Positions 34,819 through 45,128 of a DNA stretch of 64,000 nt are shown here, in pieces. Position 1 is the first letter of the stretch. Each line of letters begins with the position of its first letter. The translations under genes were made by a program, and so were the position numbers. The notes beneath the pieces are model-generated. The model was not told the origin of the DNA and did not search any database. It saw nothing but the letters and a program-made list of their open reading frames with translations. This stretch comes from Streptomyces sp. NBC_01264 (GTDB lineage: Bacteria > Actinomycetota > Actinomycetes > Streptomycetales > Streptomycetaceae), in contig NZ_JAPEOX010000001.1 of NCBI RefSeq assembly GCF_026340675.1, positions 2,542,001 through 2,606,000 on the forward strand, in the 5' to 3' direction.

Positions 34819-35450
34819 CAAAGTTCCGTCGTCTTGTCGTCTTCATCGGTATCCGGAGAGTCCGGATCGAACGACGGAACACCCTCTTGCGTCTCGGCTT
34901 CGATCGCGTCCGCCTCGGGGAGGAAGGGCGCGAGCTCCGGGAGCTCGTCCAGGCCACGCAGGCCCATCCGCTCCAGAAAGTAGTTCGTCGTCCTGTACAG
35001 GATCGCACCTGTTTCGGGTTCCGTCCCCGCCTCCTCCACCAGACCCCGCTGGAGGAGGGTGCGCATGACCCCGTCGCAGTTGACTCCGCGGACCGCCGAG
35101 ACCCGCGACCGGCTGACCGGCTGGCGGTACGCGACCACGGCCATCGTCTCCAGCGCCGCCTGGGTGAGACGGGCCTGCTGGCCGTCCAGGACGAAGGCCT
35201 CCACCGCCGGCGCGTAGTCCGCCCGGCTGTAGAACCGCCAGCCCCCGGCGACGAGCCGCAATTCGAATCCGCGGCCCTGCACCTCGTACTCGTCCACCAG
35301 CTCGCGCAGCGCCACCGCGACCTCGCGCGGGGTCCGCTCCAGCACCTTGGCCAGGTGCGCCTCGGTCGCCGGCTCGTCCACGACCATGAGGACCGCCTCC
35401 AGGGCGGGCTTCAACGCCAGCCCGGCCACGGGGGCCGCCGCGTCACTCAT
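34818..35450 (-). CDS. scpB: SMC-Scp complex subunit ScpB
   Basis: The 210-residue kleisin-associated protein has two winged helices: LKPALEAVLMVVDEPATEAHLAKVLE and ETMAVVAYRQPVSRSRVSAVRGVNCDGVMRTLLQRGLV, both diagnostic for ScpB. It binds ScpA to regulate SMC in chromosome condensation. The acidic tail (PDSPDTDEDD) is common. The ATG overlaps the scpA stop by four bases and its stop overlaps rluB, giving a tightly coupled scpA-scpB-rluB operon. Confidence 0.95.
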   Translation of the reverse strand: MSDAAAPVAGLALKPALEAVLMVVDEPATEAHLAKVLERTPREVAVALRELVDEYEVQGRGFELRLVAGGWRFYSRADYAPAVEAFVLDGQQARLTQAALETMAVVAYRQPVSRSRVSAVRGVNCDGVMRTLLQRGLVEEAGTEPETGAILYRTTNYFLERMGLRGLDELPELAPFLPEADAIEAETQEGVPSFDPDSPDTDEDDKTTEL

Positions 35451-36532
35451 TCCTTGACCTCCACGATCTGGTCGAACTCGTCCGTCACCGTCGGCATGCC
35501 GTCCCCGTCGCCGCCGCTCCAGCGCACCGTGAGCGTCTGCAGGGCCTCCTCCTGGTCCAGGACCACCGCCTTCTCCCGGTAGAGCTCCAGGAGGGCCAGG
35601 AAGCGCGCCACGACGGTCAGGGTGTCGGCGGCGTCCTCGGTGAGCTCCTGGAAGGTGGCCTCGCCCCGGGCCTTGAGCAGCGCCACGACCAGGCCGGCCT
35701 GCTCCCGGACGCTCACGAGGGGGGCGTGGATGTGGTCCACGTACACCTGCGGCTTCGCCCGGGGCTGCATGGCCTTCACCGCGAGCCGGGCCAGCCCCTC
35801 GCCGCCGATGCTGATGACCACCTCGGGCAGCAGCTCGGCGAGGTGGGGCTCCAGCCCCACGGTGCGCGGGTAGCGCCTGCCCTCGGTCTCGGCCCGGTCC
35901 TGGAAGATCTCGGCGATCCGCTTGTACGCCCGGTACTGGAGCAGCCGCGCGAACAGCAGGTCCCGGGCCTCCAGCAGCGCGAGGTCCGCCTCGTCCTCCA
36001 CCTCGGCGACGGGCAGCAGCCGGGCCGCCTTCAGGTCCAGCAGGGTGGCGGCGACGACGAGGAACTCGGTCGTCTGATCGAGGTCCCAGTCGGGCCCCAT
36101 GGCACGGATGTGCGCCATGAACTCGTTGGTGACCTCGGACAGCGCGACCTCGGTGACATCCATCTTGTGCCGGGAGATCAACTGCAGCAGCAGATCGAAG
36201 GGCCCCTCGAAGTTCCCGAGATGCACCGTGAACCGCCCGTCCCCACCGGGCTCAGCCACCACCCCACCCTCGACAGAGCCCCCGGAAACCACCACACGGC
36301 CCCCTGGGGGACCCGCTACGGCCTCCTCAACCCCTACGGGAGCTGCAACGGCCCCCTCGGCCCCTACGGGAGCCGGTACGGCCCCCTCGGCCCCCTCGGG
36401 CCTTCCGGAGGCCCCAGGGCCCTCAGGAGCATCCTCGGGGCCGCCCGGGGCCTCCTGGGTCGGTACGGAGGCACCCGGGCCGCGGCCCAGCGAGCGGCGG
36501 GGCGGGGGGCCGGGTTCGGCGGAAGGGGGCAT
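35447..36532 (-). CDS. scpA: Segregation and condensation protein ScpA (kleisin)
   Basis: The 361-residue kleisin contacts SMC with its N-terminal domain (FTVHLGNFEGPFDLLLQLISRHKMDVTEVAL, beginning near residue 107) and ends with a winged helix (VTVVARFLALLELYREKAVVLDQEE). The first 105 residues are a Gly/Pro/Ala/Glu-rich low-complexity leader with repeats such as GAEGAVPAPVGAEGAV. ATG 36532 is chosen because a longer frame runs into a dispersed intergenic repeat (36610-36740); the ribosome-binding site is weak and a later GTG cannot be excluded. Confidence 0.92.
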   Translation of the reverse strand: MPPSAEPGPPPRRSLGRGPGASVPTQEAPGGPEDAPEGPGASGRPEGAEGAVPAPVGAEGAVAAPVGVEEAVAGPPGGRVVVSGGSVEGGVVAEPGGDGRFTVHLGNFEGPFDLLLQLISRHKMDVTEVALSEVTNEFMAHIRAMGPDWDLDQTTEFLVVAATLLDLKAARLLPVAEVEDEADLALLEARDLLFARLLQYRAYKRIAEIFQDRAETEGRRYPRTVGLEPHLAELLPEVVISIGGEGLARLAVKAMQPRAKPQVYVDHIHAPLVSVREQAGLVVALLKARGEATFQELTEDAADTLTVVARFLALLELYREKAVVLDQEEALQTLTVRWSGGDGDGMPTVTDEFDQIVEVKE

Positions 36533-36865
36533 CGCGGTCCAGGGTGGTGCGGAGGAAGCATCTGACCGGGCCGGGGCCCAGCCCCCAAGACTCCCACGCG
36601 GCGGAGCCGAATCCAGCCTCGCCGGCGTGTGAGGCGCGGGGTCCGGGGCGGAGCCCCAGGGTCTTTTCAGCCCGTCCGGCGTTTGAGGACCGGGGTCCGG
36701 GCAGCGCCCGGGGAAACGGTGGAAGGGCGGGTAGGGGAACTCCGCCCCGCGCGGCGGCAAGGGTCGCAGCGGGGACTCCACCCCGCGCAGCGGCACACCC
36801 GCCCCCGCTGGGGGCCCGCACCGCACGCAGGGCGCCCGACACCATCCGCCCAAGCCCCGCAGGAC
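36533..36865. other. Intergenic region between RHH gene and scpA
   Basis: These 333 bases consist largely of repeat block B (36610-36740) and GC-rich sequence with GCGCGGCGGCA-type short repeats (36741-36800). The promoter of scpA, if separate from the parA operon, should lie within 36533-36610; no clear hexamers are visible. Confidence 0.55.
36610..36740. repeat. Intergenic repeat block B
   Basis: It contains AATCCAGCCTCGCCGGCG, then TTTCAGCCCGTCCGGCGTTT and, at its end, the box GGTGGAAGGGCGGGTAGGGG. These are reverse-orientation copies of the boxes in the blocks at 42.4 and 54.1 kb. The block sits immediately 5' of scpA. Confidence 0.8.
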
Positions 36866-37357
36866 TCAGCGCCCCCGCAACCGCCGCACCAGAATGCTCG
36901 CGTCGCCCCGCGACTCCAGGTCCGCCAGAACCACCGCGACGGCCTCCCGCACGATCCGCCCGCGGTCGACCGCGAGCCCGTGCTCTCCGCGCAGCACCAG
37001 CCGCGCGTGTTCCAGGTCCATGAGCTCCTCCGCGGAGACGTAGACCGTGATCTTCTCGTCGTGCCGCTCGCGCCCGCTGGGCCGTCGGTTCGCACCCCGG
37101 CCCTGCCCCTTCCCCCGACCGGGGGTGGGGGCGGGGACGGCGTTACCGGAACCTTCCTGCGGACGCCGCTGCGGACCGACGCCCGGCTCCGTGCCGGCCT
37201 CAGCCTCCCGGCTGCGACCCTCTCCCGCCGTGCCCTCCGCGGCCGAAGCCGCGTGCTCCACGCCCCGCGCCGAGTTCGGCGAGGAGGACGTCAGTGCCAT
37301 CCCCCCGGTCGTACGGAACAGTTCGTCGGCTCCGGGCAGACTCACTCGGCGGGACAC
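36866..37357 (-). CDS. Ribbon-helix-helix-like protein paired with ParA
   Basis: The 163-residue protein has a disordered Gly/Pro/Arg-rich N-terminal half and a C-terminal segment (about 100-163) KITVYVSAEELMDLEHARLVLRGE...DRGRIVREAVAVVLADLESRG. One beta strand followed by two helices is the ribbon-helix-helix (CopG/ParG) DNA-binding pattern. GTG 37357 has GGGAGGTG upstream and lies 16 bases inside the parA 3' end, so the two are co-expressed. RHH proteins act as DNA-binding partners of ParA-type ATPases in ParFG plasmid systems; that role here is inference. Not recognised as a named family. Confidence 0.8.
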   Translation of the reverse strand: MSRRVSLPGADELFRTTGGMALTSSSPNSARGVEHAASAAEGTAGEGRSREAEAGTEPGVGPQRRPQEGSGNAVPAPTPGRGKGQGRGANRRPSGRERHDEKITVYVSAEELMDLEHARLVLRGEHGLAVDRGRIVREAVAVVLADLESRGDASILVRRLRGR

Positions 37358-38502
37358 CGGGCGAGCACCTCCCTGGCCAGCTGGCGATAGGCGGCGGCGC
37401 CGACGGAGTTGGACGCGTACGTGGTGATCGGCTCGCCGGCGACCGTGGTCTCCGGGAACCGCACCGTACGGCCGATGACCGTGTGGTAGACGTGGTCGTC
37501 GAAGGCCTCGACGACGCGCGCCAGCACCTCACGGCTGTGCACCGTACGGGAGTCGTACATCGTGGCGAGGATGCCGTCGAGCTCCAGCTCCGGGTTGAGC
37601 CGCTCCTGCACCTTCTCGATGGTCTCGGTCAGCAGTGCCACACCGCGCAGTGCGAAGAACTCGCACTCCAGCGGCACGATGACCTTGTGAGCCGCCGTCA
37701 GGGCGTTCACGGTCAGCAGACCGAGCGAGGGCTGACAGTCGATCACGATGTAGTCGTAGTCGGGCAGCAGGGGCTTCAGGGCCCGCTGCAGCGTCGACTC
37801 GCGCGCGACCTCGCTGACCAACTGCACTTCGGCGGCGGACAGGTCGATGTTGCTCGGCAGCAGGTCCATGTTGGGGACCGCCGTCTTCAGCAGCACCTCG
37901 TCGGCCGACATGCCCCGCTCCATGAGCAGGTTGTAGACCGTCAGGTCGAGTTCCATCGGGTTGACCCCGAGGCCGACCGACAGCGCGCCCTGCGGGTCGA
38001 AGTCGACGAGCAGCACCCGTCGCCCGTACTCCGCCAGCGCCGCACCCAGGTTGATGGTCGACGTGGTCTTGCCCACGCCGCCCTTCTGGTTGCACATCGC
38101 GATGATCGTCGCCGGACCGTGGTCGGTCAGCGGACCCGGGATCGGGAAGTACGGCAGCGGCCTTCCGGTCGGGCCGATCCGCTCACGGCGCTGGCGGGCA
38201 GCGTCGGGGGCGAGAGTGGCCGCGTACTCGGGGTCGGGCTCGTACTCCGCGTCGGGGTCGTAGAAATGCCCCTCGGGCACCTGTTCGTAGTCGGCGAAAC
38301 CCACGGGCTTGTCGCCGCTCGGGTCGCCGGCCCTGGAGTTCACGTCTAGGCCGTCCATGCTCTTTTGGGGCGTCGTCATGTGCTGGTGGTTTGCGAAGGT
38401 GCGGACCGCTACGGATCCCACGGCTTCGATTCCGGCAGGACCCTGGCCCCGCGCAGGCCCTCCTGCTCGACCACCTCCAGGAGCAAATGTCGACTCATTC
38501 AC
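37342..38502 (-). CDS. ParA family chromosome partitioning ATPase (orphan)
   Basis: The 386-residue ATPase has a deviant Walker A NQKGGVGKTTS at 138-148, LLVDFDPQGALSVGLG (Walker A') and YIVIDCQPSLGLLTVNAL (Walker B). The first 130 residues are a disordered acidic/Pro-rich extension not found in the canonical chromosomal ParA. GTG 38502 is preceded by GAGGAGGTAAG, a very strong site, whereas internal ATGs 38379 and 38358 have none. There is no parB; the partner gene overlapping its 3' end encodes an RHH-like protein. Linkage to scpAB suggests a role in nucleoid organisation. Confidence 0.92.
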   Translation of the reverse strand: MNESTFAPGGGRAGGPARGQGPAGIEAVGSVAVRTFANHQHMTTPQKSMDGLDVNSRAGDPSGDKPVGFADYEQVPEGHFYDPDAEYEPDPEYAATLAPDAARQRRERIGPTGRPLPYFPIPGPLTDHGPATIIAMCNQKGGVGKTTSTINLGAALAEYGRRVLLVDFDPQGALSVGLGVNPMELDLTVYNLLMERGMSADEVLLKTAVPNMDLLPSNIDLSAAEVQLVSEVARESTLQRALKPLLPDYDYIVIDCQPSLGLLTVNALTAAHKVIVPLECEFFALRGVALLTETIEKVQERLNPELELDGILATMYDSRTVHSREVLARVVEAFDDHVYHTVIGRTVRFPETTVAGEPITTYASNSVGAAAYRQLAREVLARCPAE

Positions 38503-38828
38503 AAGTCGTCTTACCTCCTCGGACGTGACCAGGACACTTATCGATAGGTCAGCGTGGCACCATGCCGACGGTTGGCGACTCTATGGCGTGTCACCACTCA
38601 GCGGCAACACAATCCGCCGGACCCGCCGCGATGTGTCGGCAACCGAACACGACTCTGTCAAGGGCGCACGAGCTGTCGCCGGGAAGTTTCGCGGGTGTGC
38701 GAAAGGGTTAAAGGGTTACGTTCGAGGCGAGTTGAACGGCCTCGCGGGCCACCCCGAAAACGCCTCCGGCCGGACCTCGCGAGCAAGGTCCGGCCGGATA
38801 CGTGAGATTGACGTCAGTCGTTGACGAC
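38503..38828. other. Intergenic region upstream of parA
   Basis: These 326 bases hold the parA ribosome-binding site and presumably its promoter (the AT-richer stretch CTTATCGATAGGTCAG near 38535 is the best candidate), then the ald terminator. No gene is visible. Confidence 0.55.
38766..38797 (-). terminator. Hairpin terminator after ald
   Basis: A perfect 12-bp stem (38766-38777 with 38786-38797) with an 8-base loop lies 32 bases downstream of the ald stop. Confidence 0.85.
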
Positions 38829-39944
38829 TCAGCCGAGAAGGGTGCTCAGCTCGAGGGTCTCGAGACCGTGCGCCTCGGCGACCTCGCGGTAAACGACCTG
38901 GCCGTCATGGGTGTTGAGGCCCAGCGCGAGCGCGGGGTCGCGACGCAGCGCCTCGACCCAGCCGAGGTTCGCGAGCTGCACGATGTAGGGCAGCGTGGCG
39001 TTGGTGAGGGCGTAGGTGGAGGTGTTCGGCACCGCACCCGGCATGTTCGCGACGCAGTAGAAGACCGAGTTGTGGACCTGGAAGGTCGGCTCGGCGTGGG
39101 TGGTCGCGCGGGAGTCCTCGAAGCAGCCGCCCTGGTCGATCGCAATGTCGACAAGGACACTTCCGGGCTTCATCTTGGCGACGAGCTCGTTGGTGACCAG
39201 CTTCGGGGCCTTCGCACCCGGGATCAGCACCGCGCCGATGACGAGGTCGGCCTCGATGACGGCCTTCTCCAGCTCGAAGGCGTTGGAGACGATCGTCTTG
39301 ATCTTCGTGCCGAAGATCTTGTCGGCCTCGCGGAGCTTGTTGATGTCGCGGTCCAGCAGGGTCACGTGGAAGCCCATGCCGACGGCGATCTGCACGGCGT
39401 TCCAGCCGGAGACGCCGCCGCCGATGACCACGCACTCGCCGGCGTGGGTGCCGGGGACGCCGCCGGGGAGCACGCCGCGGCCGCCGACCGAGCGCATCAG
39501 GTGGTAGGCGCCGACCTGCGGGGCCAGGCGGCCCGCGACCTCGGACATCGGGGCGAGCAGCGGGAGGGCGCGGTTCGCCGTCTCGACCGTCTCGTAGGCG
39601 ATGGCGGTGGTGCCGGACTCGAGCAGGGCGTCCGTGCACTCGCGGGAGGCCGCGAGGTGCAGGTAGGTGAAGAGGGTCTGGTCCTTGCGGAGGCGGTGGT
39701 ACTCCTCCGCGATGGGCTCCTTGACCTTCAGCAGCAGGTCAGCGGTGGCCCAGACCTCGTCGGCGGTACCGAGGATCTCGGCGCCCGCGGACACGTACTC
39801 CGCGTCCGTGATCGAGGAGCCCACACCGGCGTTCTGCTCGACGAAGACCTGGTGGCCGTTGCGGACCAGCTCATGCACGCCGGCAGGCGTGATGGCGACC
39901 CGGAACTCGTTGTTCTTGACCTCGCGGGGGATGCCGACCTTCAT
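38829..39944 (-). CDS. ald: Alanine dehydrogenase
   Basis: The 371-residue NAD-dependent enzyme interconverts L-alanine and pyruvate plus ammonia. [17 protein letters not shown] is the typical start, KVKEP carries the substrate Lys, LHLAA the catalytic His and [16 protein letters not shown] the Rossmann motif. The C-terminal [15 protein letters not shown] is conserved. It is monocistronic with its own terminator. The upstream minus-strand sequence has relatively AT-rich TTGTGG and TATTGA-like hexamers about 25-55 bases before the ATG. Confidence 0.96.
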   Translation of the reverse strand: MKVGIPREVKNNEFRVAITPAGVHELVRNGHQVFVEQNAGVGSSITDAEYVSAGAEILGTADEVWATADLLLKVKEPIAEEYHRLRKDQTLFTYLHLAASRECTDALLESGTTAIAYETVETANRALPLLAPMSEVAGRLAPQVGAYHLMRSVGGRGVLPGGVPGTHAGECVVIGGGVSGWNAVQIAVGMGFHVTLLDRDINKLREADKIFGTKIKTIVSNAFELEKAVIEADLVIGAVLIPGAKAPKLVTNELVAKMKPGSVLVDIAIDQGGCFEDSRATTHAEPTFQVHNSVFYCVANMPGAVPNTSTYALTNATLPYIVQLANLGWVEALRRDPALALGLNTHDGQVVYREVAEAHGLETLELSTLLG

Positions 39945-40096
39945 CGTGGCTCACGGTCCTTGGCTCAGGGGATGTTTCGGGCTACTTCAATACAAACCCG
40001 TCCACAAGAACGCGCAACGGGATGCACCAGAGGATGACCTGGTGAAGCCAGTCTAATGAAGGATGAGCGGCTGTCTAGCCTTGCAAACCAATAATC

Positions 40097-42079
40097 TCAG
40101 TCGGAAACGCTGCGGATTTCGCAGGCTGCGGGGTCATCTCCCAGCAATCTGTCGGCCGCGGACCTGTGCAGCCTGGCCGCCGCGGGATCCCCGAGCCGGT
40201 CCAGCGTGTCCGCCAGCCGCACCTGGAGCGCGGCCTGAAGCCGCAGGTCCCCGGCCTTCCGCGCCAGCTCCACGGCCTCCCGGCAGGTGTGCAGCGATTC
40301 CTCGGGCCGCCCCGCGTACTCCTGGATCCGCGCCATCTCACTCAACGCCTTTGCCTGGCCCGGGACATCGGCCAGCTTCCGGTAGCCCGCCGAGGCCGCC
40401 CGCCAGCTCCGCAGCGCGTCCCCGTACCGGCCCGCGTACGTGTGCACGTTCCCCAGCCGCCCGTACAGCCGCGCCTCGTCCGCCCGTTCCCCCCGCGCGA
40501 GGGCGTGGGACAGGGCCCGGCCGAACCAGTCGGAGGCCCGGTGCCAGTCCCCCAGCTCCTGGTGCGCGCCGCCTACGGATTCCATCGCGCGGCCCGACGC
40601 GTACGGGTCGTTCGCCGCCTTTCCCGCGTCCAATGCGGCCCGGTACCGGTCCAGCGCCTCCCGGGTCCGGCCCGTCTCGGCGTCCAGATCGGCCAGGTTC
40701 AGCAGCGCGGCCGCCTGTTCCCGGTACAGATCGCGCCGCTCGGCCACATCCAGCACGAGCCGGTGCAGCCCGTACAGCTCGGGCGCGGCACCCGCGGTGC
40801 CGCGGTGCTCGGACAGGGCCCGCGCCAGCGCCGCTACGAACCTGCGTGCCAGGGTGTCCAGCTCCCCGTCGGCCACCGCCAGCGAGGCGGCGGCCAGCAG
40901 CGCGGGCAGCCGGGTGTTCAGCCAGGTCTCCGCCGCCCGCCGGTCGGCGAAGCGCAGCGCACGTGGCACCCCGTCGAGCTTCTCCGGCGCCCCCACCGCC
41001 CCGCCGGGCCCGTCTTCGTCCGGCTCGGCCATGGCCCGGCAGGACAGCAGCAGCCGTACGGTGCGCTCCAGCATCCGGGCCCGCGCGAGCTGGACCTCGG
41101 CGGGCCGCTCCTTGGCCTCCAGCAGGGCCTGGAGCAACGGCGCGAGGCAGCCGGGCAGCAGGTACAGCCCGTCGTGGGCGGGCCTCAGCAGGCCCAGCGC
41201 GGCGAAGTCCTCCAGGGTCGCTTGCGCGGCGGCCACGGAGCAGCCGGCCAGGGCGGAGGCGACATGGGAGTCGACGAGGCCGGCCGGGGCGAGCGGAAGG
41301 AGCCGCAGGGTCCGCTGGGCGGGCTGCGGGAGGGATTCGTAGACGAGCCTGAAGGCTCTGGCGAGCGGCCCGCCGACGCCGGCGGGCATGTCGTGCAACT
41401 GCTTGCCCACGTCCGCCACCGAAGCCTTGGGGCGTGCGGCGAGCCAGCCGCCCGCCAGGGCGAGCGCGGCGGGCTGTCCGCCGCACTCCTCGGCGAGGGC
41501 CTCGGCCGCGCGCGGGTCGTTGGCCGCGCGGATGTCGCCGATGCGCTGGACGAGCATGCGGACGGCCGAGGGGGTGTCGAGGCCCCCGAGGGTGCAGGGG
41601 CGGACATCCGGAATCCCGGTCAGGGGGCCCTCCGAGGTGACGACGACCAGGCACTCGGGGGTGTCCGGCAGCAGGGCGTCGACCTGGTGCGGGTCGGAGG
41701 CGTCGTCGACGAGGAGCACCATGCGGCGGTCGGCCAGGGCCGTGCGCAGGGCGGAGCTGAGATCGTCCTCCCCGGCGCCGGGCGGGGTGGGCTGCCCGAG
41801 TCCCTCCAGAAGGGTGCGGACGGCACGCTCGGTGGCGACGCTCTCGCCCGTGGGGGCGGTGAGGCGGACCCTCAGCACCCCGTCGGGGTACTCCTCGGCG
41901 ATCTCCCGCACCAGCGCCTCGGCGAGGGCCGTCCGGCCGGAGCCCGGGCGCCCGGCGACGAGCAGCACCCTGGCCCGCGGGGACTTGGCCTTACGGCCGG
42001 AGAGGGTGTCGAGCCCGGTTCGCGCGATGTCCTCGCGGAGCTCCTTGAGCTCACGCCGCCGCCCGACGAAATCCGTCAC
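40097..42079 (-). CDS. STAND-type ATPase with C-terminal TPRs
   Basis: This 660-residue soluble signalling protein begins with FVGRRRELKELRED, as in AfsR-like and NB-ARC ATPases. The P-loop is GRPGSGRTAL (43-52), where Arg replaces the usual lysine; VLLVDDASDPHQ is the Walker B and GGQPAALALAGGWLA the GxP region. From about residue 430 to the end there are tetratricopeptide helices (LYGLHRLVLDVAERRD, AYAGRYGDALRSWRAASAGYRKL). No SARP, kinase or peptidase effector domain is attached, so it may act through a partner bound to the TPRs. It stands alone between ald and the Nudix gene; a repeat-rich 690-base gap lies upstream. Confidence 0.88.
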   Translation of the reverse strand: MTDFVGRRRELKELREDIARTGLDTLSGRKAKSPRARVLLVAGRPGSGRTALAEALVREIAEEYPDGVLRVRLTAPTGESVATERAVRTLLEGLGQPTPPGAGEDDLSSALRTALADRRMVLLVDDASDPHQVDALLPDTPECLVVVTSEGPLTGIPDVRPCTLGGLDTPSAVRMLVQRIGDIRAANDPRAAEALAEECGGQPAALALAGGWLAARPKASVADVGKQLHDMPAGVGGPLARAFRLVYESLPQPAQRTLRLLPLAPAGLVDSHVASALAGCSVAAAQATLEDFAALGLLRPAHDGLYLLPGCLAPLLQALLEAKERPAEVQLARARMLERTVRLLLSCRAMAEPDEDGPGGAVGAPEKLDGVPRALRFADRRAAETWLNTRLPALLAAASLAVADGELDTLARRFVAALARALSEHRGTAGAAPELYGLHRLVLDVAERRDLYREQAAALLNLADLDAETGRTREALDRYRAALDAGKAANDPYASGRAMESVGGAHQELGDWHRASDWFGRALSHALARGERADEARLYGRLGNVHTYAGRYGDALRSWRAASAGYRKLADVPGQAKALSEMARIQEYAGRPEESLHTCREAVELARKAGDLRLQAALQVRLADTLDRLGDPAAARLHRSAADRLLGDDPAACEIRSVSD

Positions 42080-42209
42080 GGATCCGCTCCTCTCGCTGCC
42101 TTCGGATTGCGAGCGTAGTTCACGCAGAGCGACGGACAGGGTGGAGCGCGGCGGACAAATCGCCCGATCGGATCAACGGATGGGCAGATTTACTTCCTTC
42201 TCCCCGCGG

Positions 42210-42735
42210 CACCTTCTTGACGCGGAACGCGCACCGCTGCGCGGGCTTCGCCCCGCTGCGCCAGCCTCCGGCCGGCGGTGGCCGGTCGGGGCCGCCGCCT
42301 CTGCCGTCCCGGCGCGGGGCCCGGTGGGCGCGTGCGGGCGGGCCCTGCGGGGCGAAGTCCCCTACCCGCCCTTCCACCGTTCCCCGGGCTCCGCCCGGAC
42401 CCGCGCCTCAAACGCCGGCGGGGCTGGGTGGGCCCCCGGGCCCTGCCCGGACCCGGTCCTCAAACGCCGGACGGGCTGAAAAGACCTGGGGCTCCGCCCC
42501 AGACCCCGGTCCTCAAACGCCGGACGGCTGAAAGCGGCCGGGGTCGGGAAGATGCCGGCCAGGGCCGGGGACGGGGACGGGGTGGGGTGTCGGCCGGGAC
42601 GTAAAGCGTGATTTGTGGCGCACAAGAAAGCCGCGCCCTGTCGGAGTCGGGCACAGGGCGCCTAAATCATGCAGTCCAGGCCGACACCCCAACCCGCCGC
42701 ACCGGCAACCCCCAGCCCCGCCGGCGCTTGAGGCG
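42210..42735 (+). repeat. Intergenic repeat block C (duplicate of 53942-54445)
   Basis: The block begins CACCTTCTTGACGCGG and runs through GCTGCGCGGGCTTCGCCCC, the CCCTACCCGCCCTTCCACC box and two copies of CTCAAACGCCGGACGG. It then includes the structured element (42583-42691) and ends with CAGCCCCGCCGGCGCTTGAG. The order and orientation are the same as in block D 11.7 kb away, with divergence concentrated in the middle. Confidence 0.85.
42583..42691. ncRNA. Candidate structured element, copy 1
   Basis: The 109-base element is closed by a 13-bp terminal stem: TGGGGTGTCGGCC at 42583 pairs with GGCCGACACCCCA at 42679. The second copy (54251-54359) is the same length. Interior ends are nearly invariant (GGGACGTAAAGCGTGATTT and CCTAAATCATGCAGTCCA) while a 19-base centre differs. 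The terminal stem shows a compensatory C-G to T-A change between copies. Whether it is an RNA, a DNA cruciform or a mini-transposon remnant is unknown, and so is the strand. Confidence 0.5.
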
Positions 42736-42769
42736 ACCCGGGACCCGCGGACCCGCGGACCCGGAGGGG

Positions 42770-43411
42770 CTACGCCTCGTACGGGCGGGCCCCCCAGGGG
42801 GCGTCCGCCGGCCGGAGGGAGGACAGGGGCGGGTCACAGGACAGGGCCGCCGAGAGGGCCAGCGCCCCCGTGACCAGCCCGGGATTGCCCAGCTCGCCCG
42901 CCAGGACACCCCGTACCAGCTCCGGCAGCGGGACCCAGGTCACCTCCATGTCCGCCTCCTCCGACCCGGACTCCGCGTAGCGCTCGCCGTCCGCCTCGGA
43001 GACCCCCCGCGCGAGGAAGATCCTGGTCGCCTCGTCCGAGCCGCCCGGGGACGCGTAGAAGTCGGCCAGCACCCGCCAGTCCTCGGCCTTGACGTGCGCC
43101 TCCTCCTGCAGCTCGCGCTGCGCCCCGTGCAGCGGGTTCTCCCCCACGACGTCCAGCAGCCCCGCCGGGAGCTCCCACAGCCGCCGCCGCACCGGGTGCC
43201 GGTACTGGCTCAGCACCAGTACCCGCCCCGCGTCGTCCAGGGCCAGCACGCACACCGATCCCGGGTGCACCTGGTAGTCGCGACGGGCCACGGATCCGTC
43301 CGGCATCCGCACCTCGTCGGAGGCAACCGCCGTCTTCGCGCCCTGGAACGGCCGCTGGGTCGACAGCGTCTCCCAGGTTTCCGACGTGTCCTTGATCTCC
43401 ATGCCCGACAT
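42770..43411 (-). CDS. Nudix hydrolase, ADP-ribose pyrophosphatase-like
   Basis: The 213-residue enzyme has a Nudix core with RELQEEAHV preceded by GLLDVVGENP (about 84-107) and the YRHPVRRRLWELPAG segment typical of ADP-ribose/ADP-sugar pyrophosphatases, followed by FYASPGGSDEATRIFLA. It would cleave ADP-ribose to AMP and ribose-5-phosphate. ATG 43411 has GGAGGG nine bases upstream; ATG 43402 is possible. It follows pyrG on the same strand behind a terminator. Confidence 0.9.
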   Translation of the reverse strand: MSGMEIKDTSETWETLSTQRPFQGAKTAVASDEVRMPDGSVARRDYQVHPGSVCVLALDDAGRVLVLSQYRHPVRRRLWELPAGLLDVVGENPLHGAQRELQEEAHVKAEDWRVLADFYASPGGSDEATRIFLARGVSEADGERYAESGSEEADMEVTWVPLPELVRGVLAGELGNPGLVTGALALSAALSCDPPLSSLRPADAPWGARPYEA

Positions 43412-43435
43412 GCCCCGAAGCCCTCCACAACGCGC

Positions 43436-43471
43436 GACAGCCGGGGTACGGATCTCCGTACCCCGGCTGTC
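43436..43471 (-). terminator. Perfect 17-bp hairpin terminator after pyrG
   Basis: Arms 43436-43452 and 43455-43471 are perfect inverted repeats with a 2-base nominal loop, 20 bases past the pyrG stop and 25 bases before the Nudix ATG. Confidence 0.85.
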
Positions 43472-43490
43472 TACGGTATGTGCCATACGA

Positions 43491-45128
<1,638 letters not shown>

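Larger units (their letters stand above)
42080..42769. other. Long non-coding gap with repeat block C
   Basis: This 690-base gap holds the STAND gene promoter region (42080-42209), repeat block C (42210-42735) and within it the structured 109-nt element. ORFs reading through it lack codon bias and are the same pseudo-ORFs found in block D. Confidence 0.75.

Noticed and set aside
42601..42735. A conserved small ORF reading MICGAQ... present in both structured elements
   Set aside because: The two versions share only the nucleotide-conserved ends, the centre frame is not preserved in composition, and codon bias is not that of Streptomyces genes. The conservation is better explained by structure.
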